A stretch of DNA of 64,000 nucleotides, taken from positions 1 through 64,000 of the forward strand of contig CAIYSR010000077.1 in the NCBI GenBank assembly GCA_903928895.1, written 5' to 3'. The position numbers and the translations under genes were made by a program. This document shows, in pieces, positions 44,588 to 53,402 of the stretch. Within the stretch, counting starts at the first letter, position 1. Each line of letters starts with the position of its first letter. A model generated the notes under the pieces. The model did no database searches, was not told the origin of the DNA, and worked only from the letters and a program-made list of their open reading frames with translations. The DNA comes from an uncultured Rhodospirillales bacterium (GTDB lineage: Bacteria > Pseudomonadota > Alphaproteobacteria > Acetobacterales > Acetobacteraceae).

Positions 44588-45829
44588 ATGCCGGCGTCCA
44601 TGTCGCGTTCCAACCGGATCACCCGATGCCGCTTCTGTGGCGGCGGGCTGACGATCCCGTTCTGTGATCTCGGGGCCATGCCGCTGGCCAATGGGTTCGT
44701 GTCCCCGGAGCAGGCCGGTCGTCCCGATCCGGTGCTGCCGCTCAATGTCGTGGTCTGCGAGCTGTGCCATCTCGCGCAGCTCGACCATACCGCGGATGCG
44801 AAGGGCATTTTCACCGACTACGCCTATTTCTCCTCCTATTCGACCAGCTGGCTTGGCCATGCCCGGGCCTTTTGCGCCGAGGCCGCGGCGCGGTTCGGGC
44901 TGGGGCGCGACAGTTTCGTGGTCGAGGTCGCGTCCAACGACGGCTATCTGCTCCGCAGCTTCGTCGCCGCGGGAATTCCGTGCCTGGGGGTCGAGCCGGC
45001 GGCCAATGTCGCAGCCGCCGCCATCGCCGCCGGAGTCGCCACCCGGATCGCGTTTTTCGGCCGCGACGAGGCGGCACGGATCGTCGGCGAGCGGGGCCAT
45101 GCCGATCTGGTGATCGCCAACAATGTGCTGGCCCATGTGCCGGATGTGAACGACTTCGTTGCCGGGCTTGCGCTGCTGGCCGGACCGGCCGGCGTCGTCT
45201 CGATCGAGGCGCCGCATCTGCTGCGGCTGATCGAGGGTATGCAGTTCGACACCATGTATCACGAACATTTCTTTTATTGGTCGTTGACCGCGATGACCCG
45301 TGTGCTGGCGGCCCACGGGTTGCGGGTGATGCGGGTCGAGGCCCTGGCCACCCATGGCGGCAGCCTCCGGGTGACTGCCTCGGCGATGCCACACGGGCCG
45401 TCCGGCGAACGGGACGGGGTGGCGGCTGCCGAGCGGGCGGCGGGGCTGCTCGGCGCGGCCGGCTATGCCGGATTCCAGCCACGCGTTGCGGGTGTCCTCG
45501 ACGGGCTCCGCCGGCATCTGCGTGGCCGGCGTCGCCGGGTGGCGGCCTACGGGGCAGCGGCGAAGGGCAATACCTTGCTCAATGCCGCCGGGATCACCCG
45601 CGACGATGTCGCGATGGTGGCGGATCGCAATCCGGCGAAACAGGGCCGCCTGCTGCCGGGCAGCCGTATTCCGGTGGTGACGCAGGAGGACCTCGCCGCC
45701 TACGGGCCGGACGAGGTGCTGATCCTGCCATGGAACCTCGCCGACGAAATCACCAGCGCATTACGCGGCGTGAGCGGCCATCGCACCATCGCCATCCCGA
45801 GGGTGCAAGACCTCGCGAACGCGGCATGA
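44588..45829 (+). CDS. Class I SAM-dependent C-methyltransferase with N-terminal zinc domain
   Basis: A 413-residue enzyme with the three-part layout of sugar C-methyltransferases such as TylC3. It has an N-terminal zinc-binding domain (CRFCGGG ... CELCH), a central SAM domain (VVEVASNDGYLLRSF, LVIANNVLAHVPDVNDF, MYHEHFFYWS) and a C-terminal Rossmann-like domain (VAAYGAAAKGNTLLNAAGI). The MYHEHFFYWS segment contains the His/Tyr residues implicated in catalysis in that family. There is no deoxysugar cluster around it, so substrate is open. ATG 44600 is an alternative start. It converges with the NTF2-like gene. Confidence 0.85.
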   Translation: MPASMSRSNRITRCRFCGGGLTIPFCDLGAMPLANGFVSPEQAGRPDPVLPLNVVVCELCHLAQLDHTADAKGIFTDYAYFSSYSTSWLGHARAFCAEAAARFGLGRDSFVVEVASNDGYLLRSFVAAGIPCLGVEPAANVAAAAIAAGVATRIAFFGRDEAARIVGERGHADLVIANNVLAHVPDVNDFVAGLALLAGPAGVVSIEAPHLLRLIEGMQFDTMYHEHFFYWSLTAMTRVLAAHGLRVMRVEALATHGGSLRVTASAMPHGPSGERDGVAAAERAAGLLGAAGYAGFQPRVAGVLDGLRRHLRGRRRRVAAYGAAAKGNTLLNAAGITRDDVAMVADRNPAKQGRLLPGSRIPVVTQEDLAAYGPDEVLILPWNLADEITSALRGVSGHRTIAIPRVQDLANAA

Positions 45830-45855
45830 CACAGCGCGCGGGGCGCCGGCCGCGA

Positions 45856-46230
45856 TCAGGGTTCGGCAGCGGTCGCGAAGACCTTCTGCGCCACCTGCCA
45901 GCGCCCTTCGACCTTCAGAAAGCACAGATAATCCGTGAAATAGCGCGGCGGGATTGCGCATTTGAGCTTCACGAAGGCCGAGGTCGGCGAGGACATGTCG
46001 ATCTGCAAGACATGGTCGTGCCGCGCCAGGCCCTGGGACTTGGGTGAGGGACGCGAACGCACGCCATCAAGCCATGCATCGCGGGCGAGAGGCTTCAGTT
46101 CGCCCTTGACCTCGAAGGTGAGCGCGCTCGTCGGGTGGAACACGCGCGCGAGCTTTTCGGCGTCTCCCTCATAGAGCCCGTCGAGATAGTCGGTCACCGC
46201 AGCCTCGATCGCCGGAAGTTCGTTCGACAT
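45856..46230 (-). CDS. NTF2-like / putative lumazine-binding family protein
   Basis: A 124-residue protein with the SnoaL/NTF2-like cone fold pattern: an N-terminal helix (ELPAIEAAVTDYLDGLYEGD), LARVFHPTSALTFEVKG, then beta strands ending in FTDYLCFLKVEGRWQVAQKV. Members are mostly uncharacterised small-molecule-binding or isomerase-like proteins. It starts 30 bases after the SapC-like gene on the same strand, so it may be co-transcribed. Confidence 0.7.
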   Translation of the reverse strand: MSNELPAIEAAVTDYLDGLYEGDAEKLARVFHPTSALTFEVKGELKPLARDAWLDGVRSRPSPKSQGLARHDHVLQIDMSSPTSAFVKLKCAIPPRYFTDYLCFLKVEGRWQVAQKVFATAAEP

Positions 46231-46260
46231 GGTGTGCTCCTCTTGGTTGGGAGATGTGTC

Positions 46261-47040
46261 TCAGGCACTACGTCCGGCCGCGGCGAGCTCGATCAGGCGG
46301 CCCCAGCGCGAGGACGAATGCAGATGGGCATAGAGCGGCCCGATCCAGCCGCGGCGGCGCCAGTCGATGAAGGTCTCGTCGCTGATCTGGTCGATCCGGT
46401 CGGCCTTCAGGATCTTGAAGCCGCGGATGCGGGTGCCGCCGCCGGCGGAGAAGCTGACGGTCGCCTCCTCCTCCTGCAACAGTCCGGCCGCATCGAGCGC
46501 TTTGCCGAATGCGTTGGCGGCATTGAGATTGTCGCGGAAAGCGACGGCGAAATTGATCGATTCCGTCAGCGCCGGGGTCGGCTTGCCGTCCTCGAACATC
46601 GGGGCGCCGACATCATCGGTGACGCATTCGGCGTCGGCTTCCATGCCGACATAGACGGTGCCGGTGCCGGGCTCCTCGATGAAGACGAAGGGGAAGGCCC
46701 GGACATAGGCGGGCACGTAGGAGTCGGCGCGCCACTGGCCACCGGGCTCCACGAACAGGTTGCTGCCCTCGCCAAGGCCGAGCAAAGCGAGCGGGGTCGG
46801 CACCGGGCCGGTCGCGAAGACGATCGGGTAATGCTGGGAGATCACGTCGAACTCGCCGAGTCCGATGGGCACCGACTGCGCGGCGCGGCTGAAGGCATAG
46901 CCGCTGTCACGATTGAGTTTCTTGGTGCCATGGACACCGGGATTGACGCCGACGACGCGATTGAAGAACAGCGGCATCGCCGGCGGCGGCGGCGCGGGAA
47001 CGGCCTCGGTGACGGCGGAGGAAATGGTGGACTCGGACAT
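46261..47040 (-). CDS. SapC family protein
   Basis: A 259-residue protein matching the SapC family, named after an S-layer-associated protein: PLFFNRVVGVNPGVHGTKKL, FDVISQHYPIVFATG, PLALLGLGEGSNLFVEPGG and YVPAYVRAFPFVFI. There is no signal peptide. Biological role is poorly defined. ATG 47040 is chosen because AGGAGA lies 6-10 bases upstream; the longer frame would need an Arg-rich leader of implausible composition. About 70 bases separate it from the FkbM-type gene upstream. Confidence 0.82.
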   Translation of the reverse strand: MSESTISSAVTEAVPAPPPPAMPLFFNRVVGVNPGVHGTKKLNRDSGYAFSRAAQSVPIGLGEFDVISQHYPIVFATGPVPTPLALLGLGEGSNLFVEPGGQWRADSYVPAYVRAFPFVFIEEPGTGTVYVGMEADAECVTDDVGAPMFEDGKPTPALTESINFAVAFRDNLNAANAFGKALDAAGLLQEEEATVSFSAGGGTRIRGFKILKADRIDQISDETFIDWRRRGWIGPLYAHLHSSSRWGRLIELAAAGRSA

Positions 47041-47110
47041 GTTGCTTCTCCTGCGTTCGGCCCGGCGCCGTCGTGCTGGGGCCGATCTCTGAACGATCCG
47101 CGCCGCCAAA

Positions 47111-47821
47111 TCAACCCGCGACGGCCAACAACTCCGGCACGCGCTCTGGCGGGACAAAATAGAAGATGAAGACATAGGGATCGGAGGCGGAAAACTCGGC
47201 CGGCGACGGCGAGGCAACCTGCATCCGGGCGGCGTCGAACGCGGCGAGGGGCTGCCAGCCGTCGAGCCAGAAGAAGCCGACGAGACCCAGATCGGCCAGC
47301 AGCGCGGGGACGTCGCGGGTGCTGCCGGGGCGGTGCCGCTCCTCGATTTCCACCGTCATCGCCGGGCGGCAGGCGCGGATCGTGGCGCTGCCGCCGCGGA
47401 TGACCTCCTCCTCGGCGCCTTCGACATCGAGCTTGATGGCGGTGACATCGGTGAAGCCGAACTCATCGAGCCGCCGCTGCGCCACCTGGTAGCGGGCGAT
47501 CCCGTCAACGCGCGGATCGGCCCGGCGAATGGCGCCATAGTCTTTGGCGATCGAAGCCCATTGCTCCTGGGCGATCCCGTTGACGGAGGGAACCTCCAGC
47601 ACGCAGTGGCCCTCGGCATCGCCCAGGGCGCAATCGTGCAGCACGACACCGCTCCCCACTACGGCGCGCAGGCGGGCCATGGCGGGCGGCAGGGGCTCGA
47701 AGCCCACCACGCGGGCGCCGGGCAACGCTGCCAAGGGCAGGGTCAGCAACCCGTCATGCGCCCCGATATCGAGGATTGTGCCCGGCCGGAAGAGGGCACG
47801 GTGGAAGGTGAGCTCATCCAA
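47111..47821 (-). CDS. FkbM family methyltransferase
   Basis: A 236-residue SAM-dependent methyltransferase of the FkbM family. The SAM motif GTILDIGAHDGLLTLPLA is near the N-terminus, then VVGFEPLPPAMARLRAVVG and the family's IKLDVEGAEEEVIRGG. The start is taken as TTG 47821, which overlaps the end of the pncC-like gene by eight bases and places the SAM motif where the family has it. An upstream non-overlapping start does not exist in good sequence. The acceptor is unknown. Confidence 0.8.
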   Translation of the reverse strand: MDELTFHRALFRPGTILDIGAHDGLLTLPLAALPGARVVGFEPLPPAMARLRAVVGSGVVLHDCALGDAEGHCVLEVPSVNGIAQEQWASIAKDYGAIRRADPRVDGIARYQVAQRRLDEFGFTDVTAIKLDVEGAEEEVIRGGSATIRACRPAMTVEIEERHRPGSTRDVPALLADLGLVGFFWLDGWQPLAAFDAARMQVASPSPAEFSASDPYVFIFYFVPPERVPELLAVAG

Positions 47822-48296
47822 CCAGGCAGCGCTCCAGCAGGTCGAGCGCGGCCTGGGCGAAGGCCCGCATGTTGGCCTCACGATCGCCATGGCCGGTCTC
47901 GAGCACCAGGTCGGACGGCACCGGCCCGGCGACGGCGATGGCGGCATGGCCGGCGGCGTCGCCGTAGCGGTTGCCGGTCGGGCCGGTCGCGCCGGATTCG
48001 GCGATCGCCCAGTCGGTGCCGAAGCGGGTCTTCGCCGCCTCGGCCATGAGCCGGGAGTAGTTGGCGGTGGAGGGGCGGACCGCGCGCATGTCATCATCGG
48101 ACAGGCCGAGGAGCACGCGCCGGGCGACCCGGGTGTAGACCACCGCGCCGCCCATGAAATAGGCCGACGCGCCGGGCACCGCCAGCATGGCAGCGGACAT
48201 CAGGCCGCCGGCCGAGCCCTCGGCGATCGACAAGGTCTGGCCACGTTCCTTCAGGATGGCGGCGATGCGAGTGGCGACGGGTTTGAGGCTGTCCAT
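47814..48296 (-). CDS. pncC: CinA C-terminal family protein (nicotinamide-nucleotide amidase, PncC)
   Basis: A 160-residue stand-alone CinA C-terminal domain, which hydrolyses nicotinamide mononucleotide to nicotinate mononucleotide in NAD salvage. Family motifs: LSIAEGSAGGLMSAAML near the N-terminus, FMGGAVVYTRVARRVLL, and WAIAESGATGPTGNRYGD. It lacks the N-terminal CinA domain, as usual for PncC. It starts 12 bases after maeB and overlaps the FkbM gene. Confidence 0.85.
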   Translation of the reverse strand: MDSLKPVATRIAAILKERGQTLSIAEGSAGGLMSAAMLAVPGASAYFMGGAVVYTRVARRVLLGLSDDDMRAVRPSTANYSRLMAEAAKTRFGTDWAIAESGATGPTGNRYGDAAGHAAIAVAGPVPSDLVLETGHGDREANMRAFAQAALDLLERCLVG

Positions 48297-48308
48297 GGCA
48301 GGGTTTCC

Positions 48309-50591
48309 CTATGCGCCGACGGTCTGGTGCGCCGCGAGCACGGCCATGTCGACGATCTGGTTGACGGAGGCATCCATCGGCAGGAGTTGCACCGCATGTT
48401 CGAGCCCGATCAGCACCGGGCCGATGGTGGTGCCACCGCCGAGGCGCGGGGCGAGGCGGGAGGTGATGTGGGCGGAATGCAGCCCGGGCATCACCAGCAC
48501 GTTCGCCGGGCCGGTGAGGCGGCAGAACGGGTAGAGCGTGCGGTAGGACATGTCGAGCGCGACGTCGGGGCTCATTTCCCCGTCATACTCGAAGTCGACA
48601 TGGCGGGCGTCCAGGATCGCCACGGTTTCACGCATCACATCGCCGATGGCGTGGGGCGGGTTGCCGAAGGTTGAGTAGGACATCAGCGCGACCCGCGGCT
48701 CATGCCCGAGGCGGCGGGCAGCGAGCGCCGCGCCGACGACGATGTCGGCCATCTCGGTCGGGTTGGGGCGGAAATGCATCAGCGTGTCGGCCAGGAAGAT
48801 GGTACGGCCACGCTCGCCGAGCATCAAGGTCAGGCCGAAGCTGATGCCACCCGGCACGGTGTCGATGACATGGCCGATATCGGTCAGGCACACCGAGGCC
48901 GAGCGGGTGAGACCGGTGACCACCGCGTCGGCATCGCCGGTGGCGACCATGCAGGCGGCGAAGACGTTGCGGTCCTGGTTGACCATGCGCTGGCAGTCGC
49001 GCAGCAGATAGCCCCGGCGTTGCAGGCGGCCATAGAGCAGCTCGACGTATTTGTGGTTGTTGGTGGACAGGCGGGCGTTGAGGATCTCGATGCCCTCGCC
49101 CATGCCGAGGCCGAGGGTCGCCATGGTGGCGCGGACGCGGTCCTCGCGGCCGATCAGGACCGGCGTGCCGTAGCCGCCATTGCGGAACTGGACCGCGGCG
49201 CGGACGATCTTCGCCTCCTCGCCCTCGGCGAAGACGACGCGGCGGGGATTGGCGCGGACCCGCTCGGAGATGGCATCGAGCGCGTTGGCGGTTGAATCCA
49301 GGCGGGCGGACAGGTCGCGCGCGTAGCGCCGGAGATCGGCCAGCGGCTTGCGGGCAACGCCGGATTCCATGGCGGCCTTGGCGACGGCCGGCGGCAGACG
49401 GGAAATCAGGCGCGGGTCGAAGGCGTTGGGGATGATGTATTCCGGGCCGAATTGCAGGCGCTTGCCGCCACCGGCGGCGTTGACCTCGTCGGGCACATCC
49501 TCGCGGGCGAGCTGGGCGAGGGCCTCGGCGGCGGCGATTTTCATCGCCTCGTTGATCGTGCTGGCGCGCACATCGAGCGCGCCGCGGAAGATATAGGGGA
49601 AGCCGAGGACATTGTTGACCTGGTTGGGGTAGTCGCTGCGGCCGGTGGCGATGATGGCGTCCGCACTCGCCGAGCGGGCCTCCTCGGGGGTGATCTCGGG
49701 ATCCGGATTGGCCATGGCGAAAATAACCGGCTTGGGGGCCATGGTCCTGACCATCGCTGGGGTCAGCGCGCCCTTGCCCGAGAGGCCGAAAAACACGTCG
49801 CAGCCCTCGATCGCCTCGGCCAGGGTGCGCGCCTTGGTGGCCACCGCATGGGCCGATTTCCACTGGTTCATGCCCTCGGTGCGGCCCTGGAAGACAACGC
49901 CCTTGGTGTCGCACAGGGTGACGTGCTCGGGCCGCATGCCCATCGCCTTGAGCAGCTCGACACAGGCAATGGCGGCAGCACCGGCGCCGTTGACCACCAG
50001 TTTCGTGCTGCGCAGGTCCCGCCCGGTGAGATGGCAGGCATTGATCAGCCCGGCGGCGGCGACGATGGCGGTGCCGTGTTGATCATCATGAAAGACCGGG
50101 ATGTCCATCAGCTCGCGCAGGCGCTGCTCGATGATGAAGCATTCCGGCGCCTTGATGTCCTCGAGATTGATACCGCCAAAGGACGGCCCGAGGTAGCGGA
50201 CGCAATTGACGAGTTGGTCGACGTCCTCGGTGTCGATGCACAGGTCGATGCCGTCGACATCGGCGAAGCGCTTGAACAGGGCGATCTTGCCTTCCATCAC
50301 CGGCTTGCCCGCGAGCGCACCGAGATTGCCGAGGCCGAGCACCGCGGTGCCGTTGGACACCACCGCGACCATGTTGCCCTTCGAGGTGTAGTCGTAGGCC
50401 AGGGACGGGTCCCGGGCGATGTGCAGGCAAGGCTCGGCCACGCCGGGAGAGTAGGCGAGCGAAAGGTCGCGCGCGGTGGCGAGCGGCTTGGTCAGGCGGG
50501 TTGCCAGTTTGCCCGGAGGATAGGCCGCGTGCATGGCCAGCGCCTCGTCGCCCGAGACGCGGGCCGTCCGCGTGTCGTTGCCGTCGCCCAT
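48309..50591 (-). CDS. maeB: NADP-dependent malic enzyme with C-terminal phosphotransacetylase-like domain
   Basis: A 760-residue MaeB-type enzyme that decarboxylates malate to pyruvate. Residues 1-about 430 form the malic enzyme part ([82 protein letters not shown]). Residues about 440-760 resemble phosphate acetyltransferase ([24 protein letters not shown]), a regulatory rather than catalytic tail in known MaeB. ATG 50591 follows a GGGGAG ribosome site. It heads a minus-strand series and is divergent from mutS. Confidence 0.95.
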   Translation of the reverse strand: MGDGNDTRTARVSGDEALAMHAAYPPGKLATRLTKPLATARDLSLAYSPGVAEPCLHIARDPSLAYDYTSKGNMVAVVSNGTAVLGLGNLGALAGKPVMEGKIALFKRFADVDGIDLCIDTEDVDQLVNCVRYLGPSFGGINLEDIKAPECFIIEQRLRELMDIPVFHDDQHGTAIVAAAGLINACHLTGRDLRSTKLVVNGAGAAAIACVELLKAMGMRPEHVTLCDTKGVVFQGRTEGMNQWKSAHAVATKARTLAEAIEGCDVFFGLSGKGALTPAMVRTMAPKPVIFAMANPDPEITPEEARSASADAIIATGRSDYPNQVNNVLGFPYIFRGALDVRASTINEAMKIAAAEALAQLAREDVPDEVNAAGGGKRLQFGPEYIIPNAFDPRLISRLPPAVAKAAMESGVARKPLADLRRYARDLSARLDSTANALDAISERVRANPRRVVFAEGEEAKIVRAAVQFRNGGYGTPVLIGREDRVRATMATLGLGMGEGIEILNARLSTNNHKYVELLYGRLQRRGYLLRDCQRMVNQDRNVFAACMVATGDADAVVTGLTRSASVCLTDIGHVIDTVPGGISFGLTLMLGERGRTIFLADTLMHFRPNPTEMADIVVGAALAARRLGHEPRVALMSYSTFGNPPHAIGDVMRETVAILDARHVDFEYDGEMSPDVALDMSYRTLYPFCRLTGPANVLVMPGLHSAHITSRLAPRLGGGTTIGPVLIGLEHAVQLLPMDASVNQIVDMAVLAAHQTVGA

Positions 50592-50696
50592 GCGTTTTCT
50601 CCCCTGATGCCCAGCGTTAGCCGGGCATCATGACGGGTGATCGGCCGCAGGGGAAGCGAGGCTGACGCGGGCGGTGCGATGCGCCATCATGGCGCA

Positions 50697-53339
50697 ATGA
50701 CCGAACCCAATCCGCTCGCCCCGCCACCCGCCGAGGGTGCCACCCCCGCCATGGCGCAATGGTTCGCCGCCAAGGCGCAACATCCCGATGCGCTGCTGTT
50801 TTTCCGGATGGGCGATTTCTACGAGCTGTTCTTCGCCGATGCCCATGCCGCGGCCGCAGCCCTGGATATCGCGCTGACCTATCGCGGCACCCATGGCGGG
50901 GCGCCGATTGCGATGTGTGGCGTTCCGGCGCATGCGGCCGAGAGCTATCTGCAACGGCTGATCCGCCATGGCTTCCGCGTCGCCGTGGGCGAGCAGATGG
51001 AGGAGGCGAAGGCGCGGACGGGGAAGAACCCGATCCGGCGCGAGGTGGTGCGGCTGGTGACGCCGGGAACGCTGACCGAGGATGCTTTGCTCGAGGCGGG
51101 ACGGCCCAATCTGCTGCTGGCGCTGGCCCAAGGAGGAAACGGGTTGGGTGCGGCCTGGCTCGATGTCTCGACCGGATCGTTCCAAAGCCAGAAGCTGACC
51201 CTGCCCCACCTGCCGGCGCTGCTCGGGCGGCTCGATCCGGCGGAAATCCTGGCGCCGGAGGATGTGCCGCTGGGGGACTGGGCGCCCCGTCGCAGCCCCG
51301 CGCCGCCGGTGCCGGCGCAGCCGCGGGCGGTGCTGGAGACACAGTACGGGATCACCAGCCTGGATGCCTACGGCAGTTTCAGCGAGGCGGAGGTGGCCGC
51401 GGCGGCCATGGCGCTCGACTATGTCCGCGCCACGCAGGCGGGCAAGACGCCACTGCTGTCACCGCTGGTGCCGGTGGGCGATGCCGGGCGGATGGAAATG
51501 GATGCGGCGACGCGGCAGAGCCTCGAAATCACCCGGGCGCGCGATGGCAGCACGACGCATACGCTGTTCGCCGCCGTCAGCCGCACCCTGACGGCGGCGG
51601 GTGCGCGGCTGCTGGCGGAGTGGCTGGGCGGGCCGCTGACCGACCCGGCGAAAATCGTCGAGCGGCAGGACGGCTGGGGGTGGATCCGCGACCACACCTC
51701 GGCGGCGGTGGCGATCCGGGCGGCGCTGCGGCAGGCGCCCGACATCGCGCGCGCCCTGGCGCGGCTGTCGCTGGCGCGTGGCAGCCCGCGCGACCTGGCC
51801 GCGATCCGGGACGGGCAGGCAGCGGCGGCGAAGGCGGTGAAATGTCTGGAGGGTCCGGTCCCGGCGTTACTGGCGCGGTTGCGCGAGGCGCTGGACCTGC
51901 CGCCGGCATTGCATGCCGTGCTGGACGCGGCGCTGGCCGACCCGGCGCCGCTGCGGCTCGATCCGGCGACGACGACGATCGCGCCGGGCTTCGATGCTGA
52001 ACTCGACGCCGAGCGGACGCTGCGCGACGACAGCCGCCGCGTGATCGCGGCGATGCAGCTCGATTTCGCGCAAAAATACGGCGTGGCGAGCCTCAAGATC
52101 AAACACCACCAGCAGCTCGGCTATGTGATCGAAGCCCCGGCGGTGGCGGTCGAAAAATTGCGCGGCCATCCCGAGCTGGTGCTGCGCCAGGGCATGGCGA
52201 ACGGCGCGCGCTTCACGCACCCCGAACTGTCCGAACTGGACCGGCGGATCAGCGAGGCGGCGGAGCGGGCGGCGGCGCGGGAGCGGGCGATCTTCGCCCA
52301 TCTGCTGGAGCGGACGCTGGCGCAGGCGGCAGCGCTGGCCGAGATGGCCGGCGCCTTGGCGGAACTCGATGTCGCGCAGTCGGCCGCACGGCTGGCGGAA
52401 CCGGGGACGTGGTGCCGGCCGGAGGTGGTTGCGTCCCATGAGTTCACCGTCCGCGAGGGGCGTCATCCGGTGGTGGAGGCGGCCCTTGCGGGGGTGTCGC
52501 CGTTCGTGCCGAACGACTGCGATCTTTCGCCGGAGCGGCGCGTGCTGCTGCTGACCGGGCCGAACATGGCGGGCAAGTCGACCTATCTGCGGCAAAACGC
52601 GCTGATCGCGCTGCTCGCCCAGGCCGGCCTGCCGGTGCCGGCGCGCGCGGCGCGCATCGGGGTGGTGGACCGGCTGTTCTCCCGCGTCGGCGCGGCCGAC
52701 GATCTGGCCCGGGGGCGATCGACGTTCATGGTGGAGATGGTCGAAACGGCGGCGATCCTGCACCAGGCGGGGCCGAAATCGCTGGTGATCGTGGACGAGA
52801 TCGGGCGCGGCACGGCGACGCTGGATGGGCTCGCGATCGCCTGGGCGGTGCTGGAGGCACTGCACAATACGCTGCGCTGCCGGGTGATTTTCGCAACGCA
52901 TTTCCATGAGCTGGCCCGGCTCGGCGAGTTGCCGCATCTGCGGCCGCACACGATGCGGGTGAAGGAGTGGAAGCAGGATGTCGTTTTCCTGCATGAGGTC
53001 GGGGAAGGTTCGGGTGGGCGGTCCTGGGGCGTGCATGTGGCGCGGCTCGCCGGCGTGCCGGCCGCCGTGGTGAAGCGGGCGGGCACGCTGCTGCGTCAGA
53101 TCGAGGAGCGGGCAGGAGATTTGACCGACGCTTCGGCGCTGCCCTTGTTCGCCGCCGCGCCGCCGGAGGTGACGGCGGAACCGGAGGCGGTCGACCCGGT
53201 GCGCGCGGCGCTGGCAGCGATCGACCCCGACGCCTTGACCCCGCGGGAGGCACAGGAGGCGCTCTACCGGTTGCATGGGATGTTGGCTGGAGACCCGTCC
53301 ACCCGTCCCATCGGCCCGGAGCCGACGGTCCAGGGGTGA
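50697..53339 (+). CDS. mutS: DNA mismatch repair protein MutS
   Basis: An 880-residue mismatch-recognition ATPase. The N-terminal mismatch-binding domain carries the Phe-x-Glu wedge in FFRMGDFYELFF. The C-terminal ATPase has Walker A LLTGPNMAGKSTYLRQ with Lys627, then STFMVEMVETAAILH, Walker B SLVIVDEIGRGTATLDGLAI and IFATHFHELARLGEL. Full length, no disruption. ATG 50697 is chosen over the upstream frame because the family begins shortly before the QWFAAKAQHPDAL segment. Confidence 0.97.
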   Translation: MTEPNPLAPPPAEGATPAMAQWFAAKAQHPDALLFFRMGDFYELFFADAHAAAAALDIALTYRGTHGGAPIAMCGVPAHAAESYLQRLIRHGFRVAVGEQMEEAKARTGKNPIRREVVRLVTPGTLTEDALLEAGRPNLLLALAQGGNGLGAAWLDVSTGSFQSQKLTLPHLPALLGRLDPAEILAPEDVPLGDWAPRRSPAPPVPAQPRAVLETQYGITSLDAYGSFSEAEVAAAAMALDYVRATQAGKTPLLSPLVPVGDAGRMEMDAATRQSLEITRARDGSTTHTLFAAVSRTLTAAGARLLAEWLGGPLTDPAKIVERQDGWGWIRDHTSAAVAIRAALRQAPDIARALARLSLARGSPRDLAAIRDGQAAAAKAVKCLEGPVPALLARLREALDLPPALHAVLDAALADPAPLRLDPATTTIAPGFDAELDAERTLRDDSRRVIAAMQLDFAQKYGVASLKIKHHQQLGYVIEAPAVAVEKLRGHPELVLRQGMANGARFTHPELSELDRRISEAAERAAARERAIFAHLLERTLAQAAALAEMAGALAELDVAQSAARLAEPGTWCRPEVVASHEFTVREGRHPVVEAALAGVSPFVPNDCDLSPERRVLLLTGPNMAGKSTYLRQNALIALLAQAGLPVPARAARIGVVDRLFSRVGAADDLARGRSTFMVEMVETAAILHQAGPKSLVIVDEIGRGTATLDGLAIAWAVLEALHNTLRCRVIFATHFHELARLGELPHLRPHTMRVKEWKQDVVFLHEVGEGSGGRSWGVHVARLAGVPAAVVKRAGTLLRQIEERAGDLTDASALPLFAAAPPEVTAEPEAVDPVRAALAAIDPDALTPREAQEALYRLHGMLAGDPSTRPIGPEPTVQG

Positions 53340-53402
53340 CCGCCCGGAGGTGACGGATTGCGGCTTGGCGTGGTGGGGGAACAGCCCTTAACATCTCTGC
53401 CT